From CAZCJA01 sp964499015 (GTDB lineage Bacteria; Elusimicrobiota; Elusimicrobia; F11), in the NCBI GenBank assembly GCA_964499015.1, contig CAZCJA010000030.1, positions 1 through 25,837 on the forward strand: a DNA stretch of 25,837 bases, read 5' to 3'. The notes beneath the pieces are model-generated. The model had not been told where the DNA came from. It worked only from the letters and a program-made list of their open reading frames with translations, and searched no databases. Of this stretch, positions 19,925-25,837 are shown one piece after another; within the stretch, counting starts at the first letter, position 1, and each line of letters opens with the position of its first letter. Made by a program: the position numbers and the translations under genes.

Positions 19925-20014
19925 AGGCGAATATTGCCTCATCACGGAAGGAAAATCCAGGGGTTTTTGACGTCATTTCACCGCGAAAACAAGAGCGGTT
20001 ACTGACCTCGTTTC
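19925..20014 (-). promoter_or_regulatory. Upstream region of the multidomain-protein run
   Basis: Ninety bases before the first gene of the long minus-strand run, where a promoter is expected if the small upstream ORF is transcribed separately. A TGACGTCA palindrome (19968-19975) is present. No clear -35/-10 pair or terminator was found. Confidence 0.25.
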
Positions 20015-20191
20015 TTAGTTGAACAGCACACGGACATCGCGATCTTCTTTGGCCACGGCCACGAAGTCGATATCCGGCATTTTGAAGAAGTCGGGCAGCG
20101 CTATCGTGTACATCTCTTCCGCGCTGATTTTACGCCACGTTTCTTCACTTTTGAGTCTGTCCAAGTCGATGATGAGTTCGTTGTTTTTCAT
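20015..20191 (-). CDS. Short hypothetical protein (58 aa)
   Basis: The ORF runs from ATG 20191 to TAA 20015 and begins MKNNELIIDLDRLKSEETWR. The product is acidic to neutral, with no membrane segment or signal peptide, and ends in a 'D-I-D-F-V-A-V' strand-like patch followed by DRDVRVLFN. The sequence reads as a plausible soluble polypeptide rather than a low-complexity shadow, and nothing else occupies this stretch. The Shine-Dalgarno is weak (AAGAG close to the ATG). No family recognised. If it is not real, the space from 19925 to 20370 is a 446-nt intergenic region. Confidence 0.45.
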   Translation of the reverse strand: MKNNELIIDLDRLKSEETWRKISAEEMYTIALPDFFKMPDIDFVAVAKEDRDVRVLFN

Positions 20192-20370
20192 GCTCTTAGG
20201 CTAGCGGTGAAGGGTGACAAAGCGGTGACACCTCATCGATATCCATGGGAAATATGTGCTATCTGTCACGTTGATTCTCGACGGAGTGAGAGGTACATAA
20301 GGAAGGTCAGACGGTTCGCTCAGGGGCGACCAAAACGGACTAATAATAAATAAATGAACGGAGGCCCCTT
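20192..20370. promoter_or_regulatory. Divergent regulatory region with GGTGA direct repeats
   Basis: Contains GGTGACA at 20213-20219 and 20224-20230 (11 bp apart, one helical turn), a further GGTGA at 20206-20210, and an inverted TGTCAC at 20264-20269, a possible operator. For the plus-strand gene, TTGATT (20271-20276) and TACATA with 17-nt spacing form a weak promoter candidate. A good Shine-Dalgarno GGAGG (20360-20364) lies 6 nt before the ATG at 20371. Confidence 0.35.
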
Positions 20371-20901
20371 ATGCAGACCGAAAGCGCAGCGCAAACAGCC
20401 GCATCGTCGCAGCTACCAACAGGGACCGAGTTTGCGGCCCGCATATCCAGGGCCATCGATAACAGCGATAAGACAGGACGTCCCTTTTTCGTCATGATCT
20501 TCCAGGTCGCCAATCTGGAGTCCTTCCGCAAGCGGCGATCGAATACCGTGGTGTACAACCTGCAGCGGGAAATCGGCATCGCCATGCGCAAGGTTATTCA
20601 TTCAAGCCAGTTCGTGGGACGCTTCCAGGAAGGTTTTGGCCTCGTTTTCGACGCGGTTGATTTGGGCGAGATGGATTCGATCGCCCGGAAACTGGGCATC
20701 CTAATCCAGAACGTGATTAAAACGGGCCGTTACAATGATCTAAGCGGCCGCTGGACGGAAATCGTTCTTCAGTTTTTAAATCCAAACGCGCCGGTCATGA
20801 TTTTTCCCCGGGTCGGGTGGGCTGTCTACCCGCGCGACGGACGCAACGCACAGGATGTGGTCAAGCGCGCGCTGTGCCATATCCAAGAGCTAAGCCGTTA
20901 A
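20371..20901 (+). CDS. Degenerate GGDEF-like protein lacking the catalytic signature
   Basis: A 176-residue soluble protein whose order of segments follows a GGDEF (diguanylate cyclase) domain. These are a start resembling 'LPNRxxFxxRL' (LPTGTEFAARISRAID, 15-30), a first beta strand RPFFVMIFQVANLESF (37-52), a helix of NLQREIGIAMRKVI type (63-76), then SQFVGRFQEGFGLVF (79-93) where RYGGDEF would lie, and the final VGWAVYPRDGRNAQDVVKRA (148-167), which matches the usual 'SIGVAxYPxDGxxAxxLLxxA'. The GG[D/E]EF residues are replaced by FQEGF and the metal-binding Asp of the first strand is absent, so cyclase activity is not expected. It could be a c-di-GMP or GTP sensor, or a protein-binding remnant. 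Strong Shine-Dalgarno; it overlaps the convergent glycosyltransferase gene by 12 nt. Confidence 0.7.
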   Translation: MQTESAAQTAASSQLPTGTEFAARISRAIDNSDKTGRPFFVMIFQVANLESFRKRRSNTVVYNLQREIGIAMRKVIHSSQFVGRFQEGFGLVFDAVDLGEMDSIARKLGILIQNVIKTGRYNDLSGRWTEIVLQFLNPNAPVMIFPRVGWAVYPRDGRNAQDVVKRALCHIQELSR

Positions 20902-21909
20902 GACCTCGTCACAGGCTAAAAGGACGGAATGCTCGGTGAGCTCTTTCATGCACAAATGACCGACGGGACAGGTTTTTAAGCGACAACCCAAGCACGCCAC
21001 GTTTTCGGCCATCATCGGAACGTGGCGTTTGCGTTCCTGGGGATCGGCGGATGTCGGGTTCCAGTCCACTGCGCGGGTCGGGCCGTAAATCGTCACCGTC
21101 GGCGTTCCCACCGACACGGCCAAATGCATGGAACCCGAATTGTTCGCGACAAAGAGTTTGGCTTTCTGCATCACCGCGGCAATTTTGCGCAGGTCGTTCG
21201 GCGGTAAATAGCCGATCGTGTTTTTATAGCCCGCCGTTAATTGTTTGAGAAGTTCTTCCTCTCCCGGTCCCCACATCGCATAAACCCTGAGTCCTTTCTG
21301 CGATAAATAGTCGGCGACGGCTTTAAATCCTTCCGGGCGCCAACGGCAGATCGCGTGTTTGTGCACGGGTGCGATGATCGCGAACGACCGCTCGGAATTT
21401 CCTTCTTTTTTTAACCAGTCGGCGGCGAAGCGTTTATCGTCTTCGCTCAAATGCAGTTCCGGCGTGAACGAGGCCGGCCAGGGATGCTTCACGTTGATTT
21501 TTTCGAGGAATTCCTGAATGAGGCGCACGCGGCGTTTCGGTACGTATTCGGCGATGTTAAGCCCTTTAACGCGGAGGTTATAAAGCCAGGCGCGCGGGCC
21601 CACTTTAAAGGCCGCGCGATGCTCGGCGCCGCTGAAGAAAGCGATGGCGGTTGTTCGCGGATTGCTCATAAAATCAAGCACCGCATCGTAGCCGCGGGCG
21701 CGGATTTTGCGGATTTCGGAGAAATGATTTTTTTTGTCGTAGACGAGAACGTTGTTTAGGTGTGGATTCTTTTCGACGATGGGCGCGGAAATGGGTTCGA
21801 CCAGGAAATCGATTTGGGCTTGTGGTAAAGCGGAGCGCAACTGTTTGATGGCTGGGCCCATGCAGATCACGTCGCCGATGGACCGGAGCTGTATAAGAAG
21901 AATTTTCAC
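20890..21909 (-). CDS. Glycosyltransferase family 9 (heptosyltransferase-like)
   Basis: GT9 enzymes transfer ADP-heptose or related sugars to the lipopolysaccharide core at the cytoplasmic face of the inner membrane. The 339-residue protein has the N-terminal KILLIQLRSIGDVI, the central APVHKHAICRWRPEGF segment, the NNSGSMHLAVSVGTPTVTIYGPT nucleotide-sugar site, and the C-terminal cysteine cluster C-x2-C-x5-C-x5-C (CLGCRLKTCPVGHLC) common in heptosyltransferases. The start is GTG at 21909, one base after the tonB stop. It is the last gene of the eight-gene string. No other LPS gene is nearby, so the acceptor cannot be named. Confidence 0.93.
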   Translation of the reverse strand: MKILLIQLRSIGDVICMGPAIKQLRSALPQAQIDFLVEPISAPIVEKNPHLNNVLVYDKKNHFSEIRKIRARGYDAVLDFMSNPRTTAIAFFSGAEHRAAFKVGPRAWLYNLRVKGLNIAEYVPKRRVRLIQEFLEKINVKHPWPASFTPELHLSEDDKRFAADWLKKEGNSERSFAIIAPVHKHAICRWRPEGFKAVADYLSQKGLRVYAMWGPGEEELLKQLTAGYKNTIGYLPPNDLRKIAAVMQKAKLFVANNSGSMHLAVSVGTPTVTIYGPTRAVDWNPTSADPQERKRHVPMMAENVACLGCRLKTCPVGHLCMKELTEHSVLLACDEVLTA

Positions 21910-21910
21910 G

Positions 21911-22697
21911 TTATTCGGTGAGGCGGAACGCGATGCGGAAGCGCTGTTCAGGGTTTGGGAAGCCGCTGGGCAGCGGCGGGAGCGGCGAGGAGTTGCGCAC
22001 CGAACGCAGCGCGACGTTGTCGTAAAACGAATTGCCGGACGTTTTTTCGATTTTAATGTCGCTGACGTTGCCGGAGCGCCCGACGGTCAGGCCGATAACG
22101 CAGGTCTGATTGACGCCGTAGATCGGCGACTGCGTCCATTCCTGCCAAATGCGGCGGCGTAAAATGCCCAGATAACTGCCGAAACCAAAGCCGCTGCCGC
22201 CGCCGGAACCGCCGCCTTCTCCCGGGCCGAATCCAATACCGACGCCGGGGCCTTTACCGCCTTTGCCGTCACCGCCGAAATCAAATCCTTCGCCGATCTT
22301 CTCGTTTTCTTTGGTGCCGCGGCTGACCACATTGCTTTGCTGCTTGGTTTCGGTCTCACCAATTTTGACGGGTGTTACGGGCTTGGGCGTTTCTTTAACG
22401 GGTTCGGGTTTTTTTTTCGAATCCACTTTCCAGGCGTCTTCCGCTTTGGCCGCTTCTTGAACCGGAGCGGGTTTCGCGGGCACGGGAATTTTTTGCGGCG
22501 CGGGCACAACTTGGCCCATNNNNNNNNNNTTTTACTCCCCCGCCGCCTCCATCACCGCCCCCGCCCCCGCCGCCTTCCCAATCGAACCCGTCGATAATCA
22601 TCACGGGTCCTTTGTAACGCCAGATCCACGGCGACAAAAAAATCACCGCGAGAAGCGCGGCATGAACAAGAACGGAATTGCGGTAATACTTAAGCAC
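21911..22697 (-). CDS. tonB: TonB-like energy transducer (interrupted by a 10-N scaffold gap)
   Basis: Spans the periplasm and passes energy from ExbB/ExbD to outer-membrane transporters. The first 56 codons give a short cytoplasmic tail, one transmembrane helix (about 8-26), and then a poly-Gly run broken by a single Asp. After the gap comes a Pro/Lys/Val-rich spacer (PAPQKIPVPAKPAP), a second Gly-rich tract (about 35 residues), and a TonB C-terminal domain (YLGILRRRIWQEWTQSP, then VIGLTVGRSGNVSDIKIEKTSG). The GTG start at 22697 overlaps the exbD stop (TAGTG). The two halves are in frame only if the true gap is a multiple of three. A TolA-like role is possible, but the C-terminal domain is of the TonB type. 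Confidence 0.87.
22520..22529. other. Scaffold gap (10 N) inside the tonB-like gene
   Basis: The gap falls just after the poly-Gly tract, a low-complexity stretch likely to break assembly. Both flanks end at codon boundaries, so the missing length must be a multiple of three. It cannot be estimated further. Confidence 0.9.
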
Positions 22698-23119
22698 TAC
22701 TGCAGAATCTCCGGGATGACGCCGACGCCCATTTTTTCGACATTCAGGCGTTTGGCCAGATCCATCACGAAAACCACGCTGTCAAAGGCGACGTCTTTAT
22801 CGGCTTGAATGAGAAGCGCGGCGCGGTGGCCGGGCGGAAGTTCGCGGCGCAGGGCCATTTCAAACTCGGCGCGGCTGACCATTTTTCCCTGGAACGCCAG
22901 CGAGCCGTCGGCGGCGATTTCTACTTTTAGCGGGTTCTCTTCCGCTTTTCCGGAAGAGGTCACTTTCGGCAGGTTCACACGCATCTGTGATTCAACAAGA
23001 ATCGGAGAGATAACCATGAAGATGATCAGCAGCACGAGCGCGACGTCGATCAGCGGGATCATGTTGATCTCCGCGTTCAAGTGATAGCGGCCCGAACCGG
23101 ATGTCGATCCGACTTTCAT
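22697..23119 (-). CDS. exbD: ExbD/TolR family biopolymer transport protein
   Basis: Inner-membrane stator subunit that couples proton flow to TonB (or TolA). The 140-residue protein has one transmembrane helix (about 20-40, INMIPLIDVALVLLIIFMV) with the conserved proton-relay aspartate D25, and a periplasmic domain with EIAADGSLAFQGKMVSRAEF and VAFDSVVFVMDLAKR. ATG at 23119 directly abuts the exbB stop (TAAATG). The next gene is the tonB-like protein, which favours ExbD over TolR, and no pal or tolB gene is in view. Confidence 0.94.
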   Translation of the reverse strand: MKVGSTSGSGRYHLNAEINMIPLIDVALVLLIIFMVISPILVESQMRVNLPKVTSSGKAEENPLKVEIAADGSLAFQGKMVSRAEFEMALRRELPPGHRAALLIQADKDVAFDSVVFVMDLAKRLNVEKMGVGVIPEILQ

Positions 23120-23746
23120 TTAAATGCCTTTGCCGAGCGAGGTGTCGATGATGTCCGCGCCGAAGAGTTCCCAGTCCTGCGTCAAGCGGCGGATNNNNNN
23201 NNNNCGGATTTTATTGGCGAAGTAGTTGTAGAAGAGAAGGGCCGGAATGGCGACCACCAAGCCCGCCGCGGTGCCGACCAGCGCTTCTGAAATACCGACG
23301 GCCACCATGCTCGCGCCGCCGGCCGACATCGAAACGTAGCGGAACGCGCGGATAATGCCGATGACGGTGCCGAGCAGGCCGACGAACGGCGCCACCGAGG
23401 CCACCGAGGCCAGGAGCGAAATGTTTTTTTCCAGATCCAGAACCAAGGCTTGGATCGTGCGCGTCAGCATGCGCTCTTTGTCCTCGCGGCTTCCGGGCGC
23501 TTTGTAAATCGCGCAGGTGATGCGGGCCAGCGGCTGGTCCGATTCCTTTTCGCAGAACGCGACCACTTTTTGCGCGTCTTTGGTCGCGCGGATCGATTGA
23601 AGGAATTTAGAGGAGTCGGTGTGAATGCCGCCGAAATATTTCCACCGCTCCCACACGGCCGCGACGGTAATAATGGATGCGATCAAAAGTACGGATAATA
23701 CCGGCCAACCGGCCGCGATAATCTGATACCAAGCTACGTTTTGCAT
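23120..23746 (-). CDS. exbB: ExbB/TolQ family proton channel protein (interrupted by a 10-N scaffold gap)
   Basis: Inner-membrane pore subunit working with ExbD. It has three transmembrane helices: about 10-32 (WPVLSVLLIASIITVAAV), the conserved pair around LLASVASVAPFVGLLGTVIGIIRAF, and ISEALVGTAAGLVVAIPALLFYNYF. A cytoplasmic loop of about 90 residues with KEROR-free, charged helices separates the first two. The ATG at 23746 has AGGAG (23755-23751) 4 nt upstream. The Ns keep the frame, but the flanks overlap by five identical bases, so the real sequence is probably shorter (NKIRRLTQDWE). The product is then about 203 residues. Confidence 0.93.
   Translation of the reverse strand: MQNVAWYQIIAAGWPVLSVLLIASIITVAAVWERWKYFGGIHTDSSKFLQSIRATKDAQKVVAFCEKESDQPLARITCAIYKAPGSREDKERMLTRTIQALVLDLEKNISLLASVASVAPFVGLLGTVIGIIRAFRYVSMSAGGASMVAVGISEALVGTAAGLVVAIPALLFYNYFANKIXXXXIRRLTQDWELFGADIIDTSLGKGI
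23195..23204. other. Scaffold gap (10 N) inside exbB, probably a missed overlap
   Basis: The plus-strand left flank ends in cggat and the right flank begins with cggat. Collapsing the five shared bases keeps the reading frame and gives normal family spacing. Confidence 0.75.
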
Positions 23747-23757
23747 TTTTCTCCTTT

Positions 23758-24648
23758 TTAAACGGCCGCTTTGTGGCGCGGCTCCAAAATTTTCACAATC
23801 GCGGTGACGTCTTCGGCGCCGATGCCGGCCGCCATCGCCGATTCCAGCGTAAAGCGCACCGCTTGCGTCACCGGCAGGCCCAAGCGCACCGCTTTGGTCG
23901 CTTCATCCATGTAGCGCACGTCTTTCAACATGTTCGCAATTGAGAACGCGGGTGTGAAGTCCCCATCCATCAGCGGCTTTTTCTTGATCTGGTAATAGCC
24001 GCAGTTGAGCGCCGGACTGTGGCCGATCACTTCGAAAATTTTCTCCGGGTCGACGCCCTGCGCTTTGGCGAACGCGTAGGCTTCGCAGATGGCGGTGGTC
24101 ATTTGCACGACCGCCATGTTCATCGCCAACTTCAGCAGGGTGCCTTTGCCGATCTCGCCCGCTTCCACGATCGCCTTGCTCGTGCCCATGTAGACGTCGC
24201 GGCATTTATCCAAAACTTTTTTGTCGCCGGCCGCGAGAATGATCATTTGCGCTTCCTCCGCCTGTTTTTTACTGCCGGTCACCGGCGAATCCATGAAGTC
24301 CATGCCGCGGTCGGCCGCTTCTTTGGCAAATTCGTGGGTGGATTTTTCGTTCACGGTGCTCATCTGCAGCCACGTTTTCCCCTTTACGCTCGCCGTGAGA
24401 AACCCGTTCAGCCCAAGCGAGACTTCGCGCACCGCCATATGGTCGGTTACAAGGGTGATGATGAAGTCCGCTTTTTCGGCCAGCTTCTCCGGCGTCTTCG
24501 CCCATTCAAGGCCTTCCTGTTTCGCCCACGCGCTTTTATCGGTGCGATTGGTGACGATGACGCTGTGGCCGGCCTTCTTTAAATTTTTGGCGATGGGCGC
24601 GCCCAAAATTCCCAGGCCAATGATGCCGACGGCTGATTTTTTGCTCAC
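23758..24648 (-). CDS. Beta-hydroxyacid dehydrogenase (3-hydroxyisobutyrate dehydrogenase family)
   Basis: NAD(P)-dependent oxidoreductase, 296 residues. The N-terminal Rossmann motif is GIIGLGILGAPIAKNL (8-23), the substrate-binding signature is DSPVTGSKKQAEEAQM (120-135), and the catalytic lysine is K173 in KGTLLKLAMNM. The family covers 3-hydroxyisobutyrate, tartronate semialdehyde and glyoxylate/succinic semialdehyde reductases; the specificity cannot be read here. A hydroxyisobutyrate role is not supported, as no valine-degradation genes are adjacent. The GTG start at 24648 overlaps the pilZ stop by 4 nt (GTGA), so it is translationally coupled to it. exbB follows after 11 nt. Confidence 0.92.
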   Translation of the reverse strand: MSKKSAVGIIGLGILGAPIAKNLKKAGHSVIVTNRTDKSAWAKQEGLEWAKTPEKLAEKADFIITLVTDHMAVREVSLGLNGFLTASVKGKTWLQMSTVNEKSTHEFAKEAADRGMDFMDSPVTGSKKQAEEAQMIILAAGDKKVLDKCRDVYMGTSKAIVEAGEIGKGTLLKLAMNMAVVQMTTAICEAYAFAKAQGVDPEKIFEVIGHSPALNCGYYQIKKKPLMDGDFTPAFSIANMLKDVRYMDEATKAVRLGLPVTQAVRFTLESAMAAGIGAEDVTAIVKILEPRHKAAV

Positions 24649-24974
24649 ACTTTCCTTGTTGATCGGCGGCCCTTGAGTAATTTCTTCAGCACCAGTTTGT
24701 CGAAGAAATTCTGGCCGACAAATTGCAGACCATAACGTTTCATTTGACCTTTTATTTCACTGCGCACGATCCTGGCGTGGAGCGTGAGCGGGATTTCGAT
24801 GTGGCAGATATACGTCTCGCCTTGCTTCATGTCCAATTCCGTCTCCACGCCAAAGCCGCCGAGACTGACGTCGAGAACGACGCCGCGGCCAACCGATTCC
24901 TTAAGCGGCAGTGAATCAAAGTCGACGAAGAGTTTGGAATCCAGGCGTTCCAGTTTGCGGCGTTCGATCCCCAT
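24645..24974 (-). CDS. PilZ domain protein
   Basis: A 109-residue single-domain protein. It carries both c-di-GMP binding motifs: R6-x3-R10 (in ERRKLERLD) and D35-x-S37-x2-G40 (in LDVSLGGFGVE). A basic C-terminus (KKLLKGRRSTRKV) follows the beta barrel. The start at 24974 is chosen because AGGAG (24984-24980) lies 5 nt upstream and the first residues are the usual ERRxxxR. The longer frame to 25076 runs over the reductase gene. It probably responds to c-di-GMP. Its position between a reductase and the dehydrogenase-ExbBD-TonB genes does not reveal its target. Confidence 0.93.
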   Translation of the reverse strand: MGIERRKLERLDSKLFVDFDSLPLKESVGRGVVLDVSLGGFGVETELDMKQGETYICHIEIPLTLHARIVRSEIKGQMKRYGLQFVGQNFFDKLVLKKLLKGRRSTRKV

Positions 24975-24984
24975 GTTGTCTCCT

Positions 24985-25719
24985 TTAGAAAAGGTGGCGG
25001 CCGCCGTCGACGCGGAGGCACTCGCCTGTGACAAAATCGGTTTTACAAAGGAAAACGACCGCTTTGGCGATCTCAAGCGCCCCGCCCCAGCGTTTGAGCG
25101 GCGTGACTTTAATGACTTCCTCCTCTTCTTTCTTGGTGGCGCCCGCCGGCGGCACGATCGGCCCCGGGGCGATGGCGTTCACAAGCACATCGGGCGCCAG
25201 TTCCAACGCCTGCGCCTGCGTGAGCCCGATCACGCCCGTTTTCGCCGTGAAATACGGAATGTAGTCTTTGTAGCGCGGCCGGCCGCTGGCGGCGACCCAA
25301 TCGGCGAAGTTGACAACGCGTCCGCCGCTCTTGGCCAAATGCGGTGCGGTGTGTTGGACCGTAAGAAAAGCGGATTTTAGATTGGCGTCGACGTGCTCGT
25401 TCCAGATTTTTTCGTCCAGCGCGCGCTGCGGCGTTTTTTCATAGCTGGACGCCATGTTGATCAGAATATCAATGCGGCCGAATTCTTTTTTAACGGTCTG
25501 AACCATTCGCTTCACATGCGCCTCGACGGTGGCGTCGGCCTGGACGATAAGCGAACGGGTGCCCATGATGGCCACTTTCTTTGCGGCCTCTTCGGCGGAT
25601 TTTTTCGAGGAGCGGTAGCTGAGTGCGACGTGGCATCCTTCGCGCGCGAGTTCTTCGGCGACGGTGATGCCGATGCGGGCGCCGCCCGTGATTAAAGCGA
25701 CTTTGTGGCGCAAGTTCAT
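24985..25719 (-). CDS. Short-chain dehydrogenase/reductase, FolM/pteridine-reductase-like
   Basis: NAD(P)H-dependent reductase of 244 residues. The YxxxK pair is Y156/K160 (DYIPYFTAK). D140 (VVNFADWV) stands where classical SDRs have serine, as in PTR1 and FolM, and the NMASSY segment (88-93) matches their NNAS-type motif. The C-terminal LRVDGGRHL is typical. The nucleotide motif TGGARIG (11-17) is one residue shorter than the usual TGxxxGxG or TGxxxRxG form. ATG at 25719 has GGAG 6 nt upstream and overlaps the stop of the preceding methyltransferase gene (ATGA). PTR1/FolM proteins reduce dihydropterins or dihydrofolate; the substrate here is inferred only. A fatty-acid FabG role is less likely because of D140. 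Confidence 0.9.
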   Translation of the reverse strand: MNLRHKVALITGGARIGITVAEELAREGCHVALSYRSSKKSAEEAAKKVAIMGTRSLIVQADATVEAHVKRMVQTVKKEFGRIDILINMASSYEKTPQRALDEKIWNEHVDANLKSAFLTVQHTAPHLAKSGGRVVNFADWVAASGRPRYKDYIPYFTAKTGVIGLTQAQALELAPDVLVNAIAPGPIVPPAGATKKEEEEVIKVTPLKRWGGALEIAKAVVFLCKTDFVTGECLRVDGGRHLF

Positions 25720-25837
25720 CGTTTCTCCAAAGCGTCGCGCTGGCGCGCCGCTTCGAACAAACACAGCGCCGCGGCGACGCCGACGTTCAGCGATTCGACG
25801 TTTCCACGCATGGGAATCTTAACAGTCGTATCGACCT
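25716..25837 (-). CDS. SpoU/TrmH family RNA 2'-O-methyltransferase, C-terminal end only
   Basis: The last 39 codons of a gene that runs off the right edge. They contain the SAM-binding knot motif of this family, IPMRGNVESLNVGVAAAL, followed by a short amphipathic helix (LFEAARQRDALEKR). Such enzymes methylate ribose 2'-OH groups in rRNA or tRNA (RlmB, TrmH and relatives). The available part cannot tell them apart. The stop overlaps the reductase start by 4 nt (ATGA), placing it in the same transcript. Confidence 0.9.
   Translation of the reverse strand, partial: VDTTVKIPMRGNVESLNVGVAAALCLFEAARQRDALEKR

Noticed and set aside
19968..19975. TGACGTCA palindrome upstream of the multidomain protein
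   Set aside because: An 8-bp palindrome occurs easily by chance in this length and there is no second copy nearby or known regulator to link to it.

Overview
The window looks like chromosome from a moderately GC-rich, diderm (Gram-negative-type) bacterium, most likely a metagenome-assembled scaffold of an uncultured lineage. Evidence for two membranes is the lipoprotein export and maturation set (LolC/E, LolD, Lnt), an ExbB-ExbD-TonB system and a heptosyltransferase-like glycosyltransferase. The phylum cannot be fixed from sequence alone; an Elusimicrobiota/Omnitrophota-type lineage is a guess. Four runs of exactly 10 N (2049, 14865, 22520, 23195) are scaffold placeholders. All four fall inside genes, and frame plus family consensus lets the true gap size be constrained for most of them.

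Layout. (1) 1-983, minus: 5' part of clpC, running off the left edge. (2) 1166-1909, plus: a lone ThiF/MoeB/HesA-type E1-like enzyme. (3) 1912-19924, minus: a co-directional run, read from the right, of a large propeller/FN3/transglutaminase/TPR secreted protein, a small exported partner, metH, secA, lnt, a DoxX-like membrane protein, prfB (with the classical programmed +1 frameshift), a single-domain response regulator, lysS, lolC/E, lolD and a branched-chain aminotransferase. Junctions are short (8-nt overlap to 44 nt). (4) 19925-20370: a regulatory stretch with a 58-codon ORF on the minus strand and small direct repeats. (5) 20371-20901, plus: a protein with the fold pattern of a GGDEF domain but without its catalytic signature. 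(6) 20890-25837, minus: a compact eight-gene string, read from the right, of a SpoU/TrmH RNA methyltransferase (3' end only), an FolM/PTR1-like short-chain reductase, a PilZ protein, a beta-hydroxyacid dehydrogenase, exbB, exbD, tonB and a family 9 glycosyltransferase. Internal junctions are 11 nt or less.

How it fits together. Most genes are housekeeping or envelope biogenesis: preprotein export (SecA), lipoprotein acylation and release (Lnt, LolC/E, LolD), proton-motive-force coupling across the periplasm (ExbB/ExbD/TonB), translation (LysS, RF2), methionine synthesis (MetH) and proteolysis (ClpC). The least ordinary content is the roughly 1143-residue multidomain exported protein with its small exported partner, a degenerate GGDEF protein in the same window as an apparently ligand-competent PilZ protein, and an internal composition break in metH next to a suspicious scaffold junction. 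I found no tRNA, rRNA, CRISPR array, insertion sequence or prophage genes.
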